NCBI GenBank assembly: GCA_037042915.1
Contig: CM073201.1
Coordinates: forward strand, 1,364,001 to 1,428,000
DNA length: 64,000 bases
Direction: 5' to 3'
Origin: Auricularia sp. M13
Taxonomy: Eukaryota > Basidiomycota > Agaricomycetes > Auriculariales > Auriculariaceae
Within the stretch, counting starts at the first letter, position 1, and each line of letters opens with the position of its first letter. The notes beneath the pieces are model-generated. The model saw nothing but the letters and a program-made list of their open reading frames with translations. It was not told where the DNA came from and did no database searches. Positions 34,561-44,897 of the stretch are shown here, piece after piece. A program made the position numbers and the translations under genes.

Positions 34561-35420
34561 TTACGCTTTGAAGTCCTGGGCTCTGCCTGTCTGTGAATCG
34601 GGTCAGTGACAGGGCCGCGCGACCAGATGATGTTCCACACCATCAGCAAGCCAACTGTGAACAGTGTCAGTCACAGAACTCAGACAGATGACAAGAAGAA
34701 ACTAACCGATGAGACCGAAAAGGCCCATGATTGAGCCGAACACCTCTACTATGAGGATCTTGACGAATAGTTGAGGGTCTGCGGCATCCGCTAATGCGGC
34801 GTTGGAGCCGGTAATTCCAACAGCTACGCCGCACAGCAGGTTACACAAGCCGACAGTTATGCCTCCCCAGAAGATGGAGAATCCTATATAAGTGCTCAAC
34901 ATGGGAGTCGTCCAAATGTCGGGGGCAAGAACGGTACCTGTGTAGTAGTTGCTGGGTGTGTAGAGGTCGGCAGCAGGAATATATTGAATCTTGTTCGAGA
35001 AGACGATGGCCATAATGACGCCGTAAATGGCGACGACCTCGCAGAAGATGATACTGATGAGGTTCTTTGTGCGTATACGGGGCGCTTTTACACCACCACC
35101 CAGGATGGATGCGCCGGTCACGAATATTCCCCTAAGCACGCAACGGTATGAGCATCTAGAAGGCAGCGCCAAGAGACAGCGCACCAAGCAGCACCAAGAG
35201 TGCTCAATCCAATGCACAGGCCAACGCCTGTCATCGCCCAAGCATACGGGCTCGACTCTTCCAAGAAACGACCGACATTGAATGCCTCGCCCGAGCCTAC
35301 CGACAGCTTGTAAGCTAAAGCACAACTTCAAAGACGAGCCGTACCGGTGAGGAGCAGATAAAGGCCGACAACGCCGGCGAGCGAAGTAGTGCCTGCGAGG
35401 CCGTAAGTGGTGTATCCCAT
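34561..35420 (-). CDS. VMA16: V-type H+-ATPase proteolipid subunit c''
   Basis: This subunit of the membrane V0 rotor carries protons into vacuoles and Golgi. The protein starts [20 protein letters not shown]. Next come [40 protein letters not shown] and [20 protein letters not shown], where the Glu in FCEVVAIYG is the proton-carrying residue of c''. The later helices are [20 protein letters not shown] and [20 protein letters not shown]. The last exon gives the standard end [13 protein letters not shown] after removal of a 50 nt intron. About 205 residues, normal for the family. If the last intron is kept, the frame stays open for about 180 codons through the downstream repeat. The first ATG in frame with the first helix is at 35420. 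Confidence 0.93.
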
Positions 35421-36225
35421 CGAAGCGCGGCTTGCGGAGAACGGAAACTGCCGCCACCAACTTGGCCTTGCTCGTCACGGTCGCGGCGTACGGGGTCTTA
35501 TATGCTGAAAGGAATCGCTTTATGTAGGCGAAGAGTTTTCCAGCATGCTGGTGGCAGCAACCTTTTGCGCGAACAACCTTGGACTACGACCTTCATCGCG
35601 CGCGCACGCGCTCCGAGTCTTGCGTTTCTAGATTGGCCCTAGGCCCGTAGCTTGCGCAGTCTGACTATCTGGTTTCTCGAACTCTGCGTACCGAGCGGCT
35701 AGCACCTCTATTGCCCACAGTCAAATTTCGAAGCCCTCACCCATTTTTCACTGCGGCTTGTGGTTGCTCTGTTCGACGATGCACTGCAGGTATATTCGGC
35801 TCGAATGAGCTTGGACAGCCTGAAAAGCTCCTTCGCGTTGGATCTACCCATCTGGCGTGCTTAATGTGTTTCGTTGTAGGCCATAGACTCTCTCAACAAT
35901 TTGCCCATTTGCTCTGTTCTGTGCCCAGAAGTCGGCATGTCTTGCCTCGAAGAGATTCCATGCAGAAATATCTCGCCTAGAGTGAGGTTACCCGCAATAC
36001 CTCTGCCGCAAGACGCACGCGCTTTGCAAGAAATCTGTTCGTGTCATTGTAGCTCTCACCGCATAGATAGTATACATGATCACCGACCCAGCGAATAGCA
36101 CATACTGTAATAGTACACAACCAAAAATTTGATTCAGCGGTGCTTGTCGTCAAAGGGGTTCTCGACATATTCAACTGCACAACGATATGTCAACCCTCAA
36201 AAAGCAGCGGCAAGTACGAGGGCAG
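35421..36225. other. Intergenic region, c'' promoter side
   Basis: These 805 bp lie between two tandem minus-strand genes. The part near 35420-35650 is likely the promoter and 5' UTR of the V-ATPase gene. Short open frames of up to about 90 codons occur on the plus strand, but their composition is unlike the neighbouring genes. Nothing else was recognised. Confidence 0.5.
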
Positions 36226-37469
36226 TTACGCACGATCGTCGTCGTCTTCGTCAGTGACAGTGGCCTTCTTCGAGCCGCTGCCAGTCGAAGTGTCGATCAG
36301 AGACACGGGACGCTTGGGGAGAAGCCCCAGGCGAGCTGTGGAAAGTGGAGGTCAGGCCATGAAAAAAGAGAGATTGAGGAACGTGCGGCGTACCGGTATC
36401 GATATTCGCAGGCGGAGCGGGCGAACTGGACAAGCCTCCTGTGTTCGGCGAAGTCGAGACGCTGCCGGGACCGGAGCGCTGCGCAGCAGAAGGCGCCGTC
36501 GACGAGGGTATCGAGATGGACTGAGTCTGATTGACTGGCGGGCTGTGGGATGGCGCGATATTGTAACCGTGCACGGATGGCGGGGGTTGGAACTGCTGCT
36601 GCTGAGTGACTGGCTGCGGGGGCCGATAATACGAGGAGGTCTGCGGGCCTGGCTCGTGCGTGGGATAGGTTGGGTCCTCACTTTTGTATGATGAGCATCG
36701 ACGCAAGAAATGGAATAGAAATGTGTTCTCACGCTGGGCCATTGTCGAATTCTTGGATTTTCTTCTTGACCGTGGCCGCGAATGAGAGGAAAGCTTTCTT
36801 GCCCGTCTCCGCAAACTTCATGGCCTGCTCTTGCACCTGGGCGAACGTGTCCGCCTCGGGCAGACGATTGCTGCGGCGACTGCTGTCAGAGCCCGATCGC
36901 GAGCCGCTATCGGGGCGGCGGGCGCGTTGCTGCTCGCGCTCGTTGGGCTGCCAGGCCGCAGCAGCATTATACTCTTCCTCCGCAGCGAGCCTGCGCGCGA
37001 GCTCCTCGTCGAGGTCGCTCTGAGACTAAGCGATAGCGTGCGTCAATGACTTCATTCCGCAGGTCCCTGTGATGCAGGGTGACGGTGAGTGCATACCTTG
37101 CGCCCGCCCTGGTTGGTGGACTTGTAGTCCGGGTTGGCCATCTCGAGCAGCGTGTCGACGGCGAGATCGTGGTCGCCGCCGCACGAGTCCAGCACAGACA
37201 GCAGCAACTGCGATCCTCGTCGGTTGAGTCGGTGACGACATGCGTATTGCCATGCGCACCTGTTGGTCGAAGTCGGGGAACATCGCAACGAGCGGCGCGA
37301 GCCTCGGGTCCTCTGGCGGGGCCGTTTCTGGCTGCGCCGGGGCCGCGGCGGGCGGCGTGGCAACTGGCGCCGGTGCAGCCGCGGGAGCTGGCTCGCCGGA
37401 TACGGCGGGCGGGGTTGTTGCAGTAACCATGGTCGATTCGGAAGGAGGAGAGCGAGGAGGGTCTGTCAT
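36226..37469 (-). CDS. CUE-domain protein, ubiquitin-binding
   Basis: A Pro/Ala-rich N-terminus (MTDPPRSPPSESTMVTATTP) leads into a CUE domain at about residues 55-100: PLVAMFPDFDQQVRMAI, an intron, then VLDSCGGDHDLAVDTLLEMA. The MFP motif and the di-leucine position match Cue-type ubiquitin-binding domains. Next come an acidic helix (QSDLDEELARRLAAEEEYNA), a Ser/Arg-rich stretch and an amphipathic helix (QEQAMKFAETGKKAFLSFAA). A Gln/Pro/Ser-rich region and a short conserved end with LGLLPKRPVSLIDT and an acidic tail DEDDDRA close the protein. In yeast, Cue5 is a ubiquitin-linked autophagy receptor; this layout is compatible, but I do not see a certain Atg8-binding motif, so the role is inferred. 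Confidence 0.78.
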
Positions 37470-37653
37470 GGCACCGAGTGGCTGAACCTTGGTAATGTAG
37501 GAAGACGGAGTGTATGCACAGCTGCGGTAGTACAGCACCGCGCAGCCCGGCCATGTCCGCGAAAGCTGCCGCGAGACCCTCATATTACCCCAAACGCGCA
37601 AGGTACACGGGTACAGACAAACGCGAATAATCACAGGCACCACCGAGGTGCTC

Positions 37654-39617
37654 TCATTTTCTCTGTCGCTTCGCAGCGCCTCCCCGGCTTTTGGGACTCG
37701 TCTCCGCACCGTGACTAGCCCTGCGCTTTTGCTGCTTCCCGGAAGGCGCGCCTGTCGAACTTTGGCTGGCAAGTGCGCGTTCTAGCTCCTCGCACTTGTG
37801 CAATGTGCCCGTCAATATCCGCTTTTCGCCCATACGCACGGCTACGGCATTTCGCTTCTTCCAGTGTGTGGCCGGGTTCAATGTGGGAAACAACGCTTCA
37901 TCCTCCTGCAACGGCACATCAATTCACTCTTCAACGCTGGCCGGGAGGAGACGGTCCAGACCTCTAGCGTCGTCGGGTACTCAGCCAGGCGAGCGCGGAG
38001 CACCTTGGTGGAAAGGGAGAGCGTAGCCGCGTCCGGCTTGCCCTTTGGCGGCTTGCCCTTGCGCTGCGTCTTTTCCCATTCGTCGCTCGACATTAGCAGC
38101 AGACGCTCAAACCAGGTCACCACGTCTGGCAGGACGCAGTTTCTCTCCAGGTCGAACACACTATTGAAATAAGCCTAGGAACCCCAACGGAGAGCGCACT
38201 GAGGTGGGAAAGGACGCACTCATCTCCACCATTATCCAGCCACCAGTCTATCCGCTCCCGCACAACTTCCTCGGATGCGCCGAAGTCTGCGATGGCCAAT
38301 TTGACGATTAGGTCCGCCTTGAGTTCAGCGATGTCCGCGGGGTTGCCCAGCGTGCCATCCTCGAGCGGGACGAGATCGACAAAGCCATACCGCCTTAAAA
38401 GGTCCTCATTCGGACAGTCGCCATATGTGTTCCATATCTGCGACCCGGCCGGTATGGCCTCGATCGCGCACATGCGAAGACAGTCTTTTTCGTGGTACAG
38501 CCGAGCCTGCATTTTCGTTACGAATGAGCAATTCGACGTGCCATATGATGGACTAGACGAACGTTATTGCAGCCCGTGCGTGCATTGAGCATGTCGGCCA
38601 GAGGCACGAGCGTCGTCGCGAACTCGTCCTCTTCGTCGTCGCTGCTGTTGCTGTCCTCTTCTTCCTCGTCGTGGTCGTTTGTAGCCTCGTCCATCTGGAC
38701 GTCTTCGCCGCCAGGCTGGGCGGCCGGCACTTCCTCGCGGACCGTATCGTTTTCCCCGACCGTATCGTTTCCCCCCTCATCGCCTACTTCGTCTTCTTCG
38801 TCGCTGGCCAAGTCGTGTACGGTGAAACTACGCGACAATATGCGGCTTCCGGCGATGTGGAAGCGCTCCAGAGTATAATATTCGGCGTGTGAAGGCGGAA
38901 AGAGATCTGGTCGAGCCTTGCGCGTATAGCGTCAGCCAGAGAGAGACACAGTACTGGGAAAGTGGGCTACCTTTACCGCGGGAAGAACCCTTTCGTGGTA
39001 TTCGCGCTCAACGTCTTCCTTGCCGATCTTCTCTGCGTGATTGAGCATTCAGGCTGCATGTATGCTTGTTAACTTACCCGTAATCAGGCTTCCCTTCAAG
39101 TCTTCGAGCTCTTCAGGCGTCCAGAACATGAGAGTAGAGACTTCTGCACGCGTCAGAGGAATAGAGAGCAGCGTAACGCGAACGAACATTGTGTGGGCAT
39201 TGCGGCTGTAAAGCTGTCCATGAGCAGATGCAGCGCGTCAACGCGTGGGTTCAGGCATACCAAAGTACCCGGCCCATTTACTCGCAGGCCCTTTTGTCTC
39301 CTCCCACAGCATGCAGAGTATGAGGCCCGACCAGCCCTTGTGCAAGTTCAACCGCTTCCAGTCCTCCGCGCCAATAAGCTGCGGAAGCTGGCATGTACGC
39401 GGGGACAGCAAAAGCGTCCTGGGTACAGAGAACAGCGTTTCCCCGACCTGAACGAGCAGATAATGAGCGGGCGTCGTGAGCGCGTCGAGGTACGCACCTG
39501 AATTTCTTTCAGCGCAGCAAGCCCACGGCCGCCCTCTTCGTCCGGAAAGACGTGCAGGCCCACGTCTGGAGAGATCTCTCCGCCCTGAGCTTTGAACCAC
39601 GCGATGAAGTCGTCCAT
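37654..39617 (-). CDS. SET-domain lysine methyltransferase, RKM4/SETD6 type
   Basis: The layout is a split SET domain with a C-terminal Rubisco-LSMT-like substrate-binding domain. Visible parts: MDDFIAWFKAQGGEISPDVG, GRGLAALKEIQVGETLFSVP, HKGWSGLILCMLWEETKGPA, VPLADMLNAR (the N-containing SET core), YGDCPNEDLLRRYGFVDL (the GD-x-x-N-x-x-LL-x-x-YGF motif) and a helical substrate-binding part (IVKLAIADFGASEEVVRERI). A basic C-terminus (KRRASHGAETSPKSRGGAAK) suggests nuclear entry. A very acidic insert of about 60 residues (DEEDEVGDEGGNDTVGENDT and DEEEEDSNSSDDEEDEFATT) interrupts the SET core. Yeast Rkm4 methylates ribosomal protein L42; SETD6 methylates RelA. The start at 39617 faces the S15m start at 39695. 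Confidence 0.85.
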
Positions 39618-39694
39618 GGCGCGTGCTGGTGAGCGTGTAAGCTAAAGCAGACCGGCGAGTTGACACTCCGCGCGCCATTCCGTCTCTTTCCTCC

Positions 39695-40663
39695 ATGAAC
39701 GCGTTACTCCGCGCGTCCAGCTCGCTGCAGGGTAGCCGCGCTCACTCCTAGCCACGGCATTATTGATTTCTGATTTTCATTGACAGGCACCCTGCGCGTT
39801 GCCGCCGCGCCGCGGCCATGCAGCGTCGCTGGCCGGCGGGCGTACAAAATTGCACCGCAGGCCAAATTCACGTCGGAAGAGCAGGCGCAGATGGCGCAGC
39901 TGTCGCGGACGGAGACGCGCGAGATTAAGCGGTCGAAAGTGAGGGCGCAGATGACCTACTTCGTGCTCGGCCACGCGGCGGACAACGCGAAGCTGTGGGA
40001 CAACTGCCTGCTCGCGAAAATCATGGTGACGCCCGAGAAGCTGCGCGCCGCCGCCGGCGCGCCGCCCGTCTCGTCGCCCAACAGCATCGCGCCGCTCCCA
40101 CCGGAACTCGGCTACGGCGTCGCCGACGAGGAGCAGCGGCTGCTGTTCCACTACCTGCCCAATATCTCGCTGCAGCAGTCGCATGTCACACGCACTGGCG
40201 GCAAGAAGATTGCAGAAGAAGAGGGCGCTGCGCTTGAGGACGCCGAGATGAGCAAGGTCGAGCAGCTTGCTAAAATTATCGACCTGCGCAATGCGAGCGC
40301 GAGAGAAATCCGGGCTGAGAACACACGACGATGTGTGCGTGCATTCTCCGCGCCAGGGCAGCCCAGCGACACGGGTCGGTCTGAAGTTCAAGGTGCGCCA
40401 GAATGCCTCCTGTACGCTTTCTTCAGGTCTTGATGTGTCCCACTTGTTCAGCTGCTATTCTGACAATTCGCATTCGGGCGCTGTGGCAGCTGATGCAGGA
40501 GCGTGGATTCACAGGAGAGACGCGGCGTGCATTACGCCAACTGTGCTACCAGCGCAAACGGATATTGAAGTATCTGAAAGGACTAGATCGTGACCGGTAC
40601 GATATCCTTCTTGACCAGCTAGGGGTCGAGGAAAGGGCTGTCACCGGGGAGCTCATGGTATAG
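39695..40663 (+). CDS. MRPS28: Mitochondrial small-subunit ribosomal protein S15 (uS15m)
   Basis: This is a component of the mitochondrial ribosome small subunit; the symbol given is the yeast one. Exon 1 encodes MNALLRASSSLQG. After a 52 nt intron the sequence continues TLRVAAAPRPCSVAGRRAYK, together forming a typical import presequence rich in Ala, Arg and Ser without acids. The S15 core spans the last third: IIDLRNASAREIRAENTRRC, SAPGQPSDTGRSEVQ, an intron near 40392-40457, then LTIRIRALWQLMQERGFTGE and RRALRQLCYQRKRILKYLKG. The protein ends GVEERAVTGELMV. The long extension before the S15 core is usual for fungal versions. Its start lies 77 bp from the divergent SET gene. Confidence 0.9.
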
Positions 40664-40794
40664 CATATACACACATATATATCAGTCTATTGCGCAACTA
40701 CTCTTGGTCTGCATATGTGAAAGTCTTCAATTGGCTGCACAGAGATAATGGGTGCAATCGGTTCGTTCCGCGACACGCTCAACCTCTTCCCGCC

Positions 40795-41663
40795 ATGCCC
40801 GCCAACCAATCGGTCTCCACACTTGAGTTCAACTCGTTCAGCAGCCAGCAGAACCTACTCGACGAACAATTATCGGGCCCTACAGGCCATGGCGGGGCAG
40901 ATCTGTCGTTCTCAGAGCTCGAGATAGGACGTGCCGGAGAGCCCAACACGCCCGCTGCGCCGCGCACACGCGAGGAGAAGCTGCAGAGCGACCTATTCAA
41001 GCTCAGAAAGCTGAACGACGCGCTATCCTCATACAATGACGCGCTTGCCGGCGCGCAAACCAGCACGCAGGTCAGCCCCATCGCCGCCGAACCAAGCCAG
41101 GCTATCGCTGACTCGATGTGTCGTCAGGTGGTCTCGAGACGCGTCGAGCAGACGGACCGGCTGCTCAACAACTACATCGACATACTCTGGCAGACGGAGC
41201 AGACGGCGCGGCTGATATTCGATCCCGCGTGGCGCGGCGGCGAGGACGTGCGTTGCACCCCCCATTTCCCAATTGCCCGTTAACATTGCGCTCATTGGGT
41301 TCGCAGGACGAGCTGTATCTGGAGAGCGAACGGCTTGCGCAGGAAGCACGCGAGCGCAAAGAGCGCGAAGAGCGGGAGCGTGCGGCGCGCGAGGAGGCCG
41401 AGCGCCTGGAACGCGAGCGGATAGAGCAGGAGCGCCTCCAGGCCGAGAGGGAGAAACAGGCCAAGCGCGGCGCGCCCCCCGTTCGTGGCGTGCGCGGCAT
41501 TCGCGCTCGCGGTGCGCCGCCTGTTGCAACGCGCGGAGGTGAGCTATGATTCTTTCGACCATCGTCGCAACCATGCCAACTTTCCGCAGCTTCGACTGCG
41601 ACTGCACGCGGAAGGTTGGCTCCTCGAGGAACCTACTCGCTTCGCGGTGGTCGTGGCTCGTGA
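40795..41663 (+). CDS. DUO1: DASH/Dam1 complex subunit Duo1
   Basis: Duo1 is part of the ten-protein DASH ring that couples kinetochores to spindle microtubules in fungi. The Duo1 signature is clear: KLQSDLFKLRKLNDALSSYN, then RVEQTDRLLNNYIDILWQTE and QTARLIFDPAWRGGEDDELY (across an intron at about 41250-41307). A long charged coiled coil of Glu/Arg heptads (RLAQEARERKEREERERAAR) and an Arg/Gly-rich C-terminus (GVRGIRARGAPPVATRGAST, ending RGGRGS) follow, as in other fungal homologues. The last intron (41540-41588) must be removed to reach the RGG-type end. An earlier intron near 41070-41139 removes a stretch between AQTSTQ and RVEQTD. Confidence 0.9.
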
Positions 41664-42037
41664 TGTGTCGTGTTCTTCGCGACATTCCAGCCTCTAATCC
41701 CGCCTGGCTTCACATAGCTCGCAACGACAATACCCGCTCCCGGGCAGCCTGCCTCTGCCAGTGTCCCCGGCTGCGCCACTTGTCCACTATGTTCTCCGAT
41801 CTACGGACTGTATACTATGAGATTGTCTCGATAGCGTGCCAGCCTCGCCTTGTCCGCGTCGGACAGTCTTGCGACCAACTGACAGAGGAATGTAGTGCCA
41901 TGGAAGACGAGATGTTGCAATCCAAGTCAATAAACTTCACATCGCTACGACTAAATCAACGACAATACGACGAATGAGCAAGCATCGTGCACCACCATTA
42001 GGTACAGTACAGTATACAAGAAAGATCAGCGATATGC
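41664..42037. other. Convergent 3' intergenic region
   Basis: These 374 bp lie between the Duo1 stop (+) and the F-box/zinc-finger gene stop (-). No gene was recognised. The sequence near 41935-42025 is AT-richer and fits polyadenylation regions. Confidence 0.5.
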
Positions 42038-44685
42038 TCAAGACGTCTCAGGTGGAGGAGTGTCGCGAGAAGCAAGTCCAAAATCTTCATCGCCACAATA
42101 ATGCCTTTCGACACCATGCCTGCGAGGAAATCAGATACTAAAAACATTGGCGATAACGTACTCACTTGGCTTGTATGTGTGTCCTCACCGACTCGGGGGT
42201 GCCTATCATCGTGCGGCAGTGCCTGCACGTTACGGTCTTGCCGACAAGTTCTTTGCCCTCCTTGTTGAACAAGGAGTTATAAAATGCGATCGCACCACCA
42301 GGCCCAGCGTCGTCGACAACGTCGACATCCATGGGCTTGACATGACGCAGGGCGTGCGAAGCCTGTGAGATGGTCAGTGAGGAACAAATTTCCTGCTGAT
42401 CAGGAACGTACGACTCGGAACCAGGGCATGGTCAGCTTGCAGCCGTCGGTCGAGCAGCGGAACATTGCATCAAGGGTATCGAGATCGTCTTGCGTCACAA
42501 CGCTCACATCTGCCCCGACTGCACGCAACGCGCTGGCAGCAGCGCGCGACGCGCGCTCGTCCCACGCGAACTGGCCGGTGGCGAGCACCGACAATGCTTT
42601 CGACTTGGTGGTGGAAGGAGAAGCAGAGCACGCATGCAAGCATGCCTGGGAGCAGGTCATCGCGCGCCATGTTGGACGCGACTTCTTCGCCTTGGTAGCC
42701 TCGGCAGCCTCGCACCGTGTGCACATGAAGAAGGTGTCCAGGCGCTCAGCCGGGTGCACCCAGTATGCGGCCGCCGCAATTGTCGCAGGTATGGCTTCGG
42801 GTTCGTCCGCCGTGGGCAAGAGTCGCCCGAACACGTGCCTCGCGCGCTCGGCCCAATGCTGCAGCTCGCTCTCCACATTGGCAATGACCGTGTTCTTGTC
42901 GAGTGCAGCTTTCGGGCTACCCGTGTTAACAACGGTTTGGATCGCAGGCAAGAGCTTGAATTCCTGGAGCGGCGGGAGGGGGTGGCGGCGCGAAGTGACG
43001 AGAAACGCGTGAAGCGCATTCATCTCGGCGAGGGCGCGGTTCTGCGCGGCAACATTGGCTCTGTGTGCGCGTGCGTCTCGAAGACGTTCGACTTCCGCCT
43101 TGATCTTAGGCAGCGATGGTTCAACTATCCGGTGGTATGAGTTTTACGATGTCACGGGAAGAATGAAGAGTTTAGAAACTTGCCTTCCTGCCTGGTGAGG
43201 ATATGCCCGTCTAGACGGGCTGCACGGACGAGGCCCATCATAGTCTGCGAGTTGTAGACGTCTCGTTTGTCCCACGACATCGCTTTAGCTCGCTCTCGAA
43301 CGCTAGACGCAACACAGGTAAGCAGGAACAAACTTGACACCGTCGCGCATAGTATGGCACATACAGTTGATCATTAGACTTGACGACGGAACGCTCATGT
43401 TCTTCGAACATAGCTGCCCAGCTAATGAGATTGTCCCAGGACTGCGCTTGGATCAGCACGAGTTGCTCGCAGGCATTTCATGACTTACATGTTGAAGACG
43501 CCTCAGCGGCTCCAGGCGCGTTAACCATTGCTGCAAGCACTCAGTATCTATGAAATTATATGAAGCTCTTGACCCAAACCCACCACCTTAGCAGCCTCTT
43601 CAGAAGATTCCGCACTGTCCTGCATATACTCGGCAAGGACAGGTTCGAATGCACCTCTTCGTATAAACGCTGGCTGGGCGCTTGACTGCAGCTTTCTCAA
43701 GGCTATTAGCGTCGTCAGTGTCTAGTCAGCTCGCTCAAGATACAGAGCTGCAGATACATACCGTCATCGCGCACTCGGCTCGTAGGATGTTGGATTTGCT
43801 TCTCAAGAAAGCCCACGGCGGGCGCCATCCACAATACGGGTTTATCTTTCGGCGGGAAAGGCTGTAGCTTTGCACTGAACATGTGAATTAGTGTGCCCTG
43901 CGTTTCATATCGACAGGTGTAAGCCCGTGCACATACGCGAATGTTTTGCCACAAGCCGGCTTTAGAAGATAAAGCAATCAGCGTAGGAGACTCGCAGAGC
44001 AAACGCAACGCACAGATTTGCACAGTTTAGCGCGAAGCGCAAACGAAATCGGAATGCGATTTGTCAACATTGCACAGATCTCGCACGGGCCCCAGCCAAA
44101 GAGTATGCGGCAATGCTCGTGCTCTGACATGCCCTCTAGAGGCTTTGGCGTAGCCGGGACAGTGTTGTCGCGCGCGCGGCGCCAAATCACCCGCGCCTCG
44201 TCGTTCATCAGGAAACGCCGAAAATACGAGCACGTCAGGGCGATGGCCGTCAGGTCCGTCGGCCTGACAAAGGCGAAGACTTCGGTTAGCAGCTCGACTG
44301 GCAGGTTGCCGAGGGGAGAGGCGAGCACTGGTCGGCTTGTTGCAGTGGTGGCAGGCATATGTGGATGCAGGTGCCGCTGTATCTGACTGCGCGGCCCCTT
44401 GCGACGCTTCGACGGAGGTGGACCAGTGCGGGCCTGTATGAATGCATTGTAGCCAGCTCGCAGCTGGGCAGCTGTTTGATGATTGGGCGGCAGCTGCGTG
44501 AGGTCGATAAACTTCGGTTTTGGCAGGAAGACAGGCGCAACGGGCAGCATAGAGTCAACTTCAGCGTCCTCGCCGTCGGAGGAGCCAGAATCATATTCTC
44601 GTGCCGTCACCGCAGCGGCTAAGTCGGCTACCGAGGGCCCAGCACCAGTCGAGACGGAGCCCGCACTTGTAGATACTTCAGCCAT
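42038..44685 (-). CDS. F-box protein with C-terminal C2H2-like zinc finger
   Basis: The protein starts MAEVSTSAGSVSTGAGPSVA. After a disordered leader a good F-box appears at about 115-160 (SPLGNLPVELLTEVFAFVRP, TDLTAIALTCSYFRRFLMND). A cysteine-bearing strand follows (CRILFGWGPCEICAMLTNRI), and then PISFALRAKLCKSV, typical of Agaricomycete F-box proteins. The middle exons give SWDKRDVYNSQTMMGLVRAA, VVNTGSPKAALDKNTVIANV and AERLDTFFMCTRCEA. The last two exons give GKTVTCRHCRTMIGTPESVR and, after a 50-odd nt intron, HIQAKHGVERHYCG: a C-x2-C ... H-x4-H finger at the very end. It is presumably an SCF adaptor; the role of the finger and the target are unknown. Confidence 0.75.
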
Positions 44686-44897
44686 TGAAATTGCGATGTG
44701 TTCGGCTGAAGATGTTCTGAGGGGATCGTCGTAGCCAGAGACAAGAGACAGGACAAAGAAACTTTCGGCACAACCCGGTGGCGCTAGGCTTCCTGGACCA
44801 ATCTGCTCGGGTCGAGAGTACAATCAGCATGTACAGTGTATGGATTACGATTTTTTTTGTAAACTAATCCATGAGTCGGTTCTCATCTGTGCGCCTT

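Noticed and set aside
35711-35980. A small plus-strand gene of 89 codons in the c'' upstream region
   Set aside because: Cys/Arg-rich mixed composition, no splice pattern and no known relative; it fits chance.
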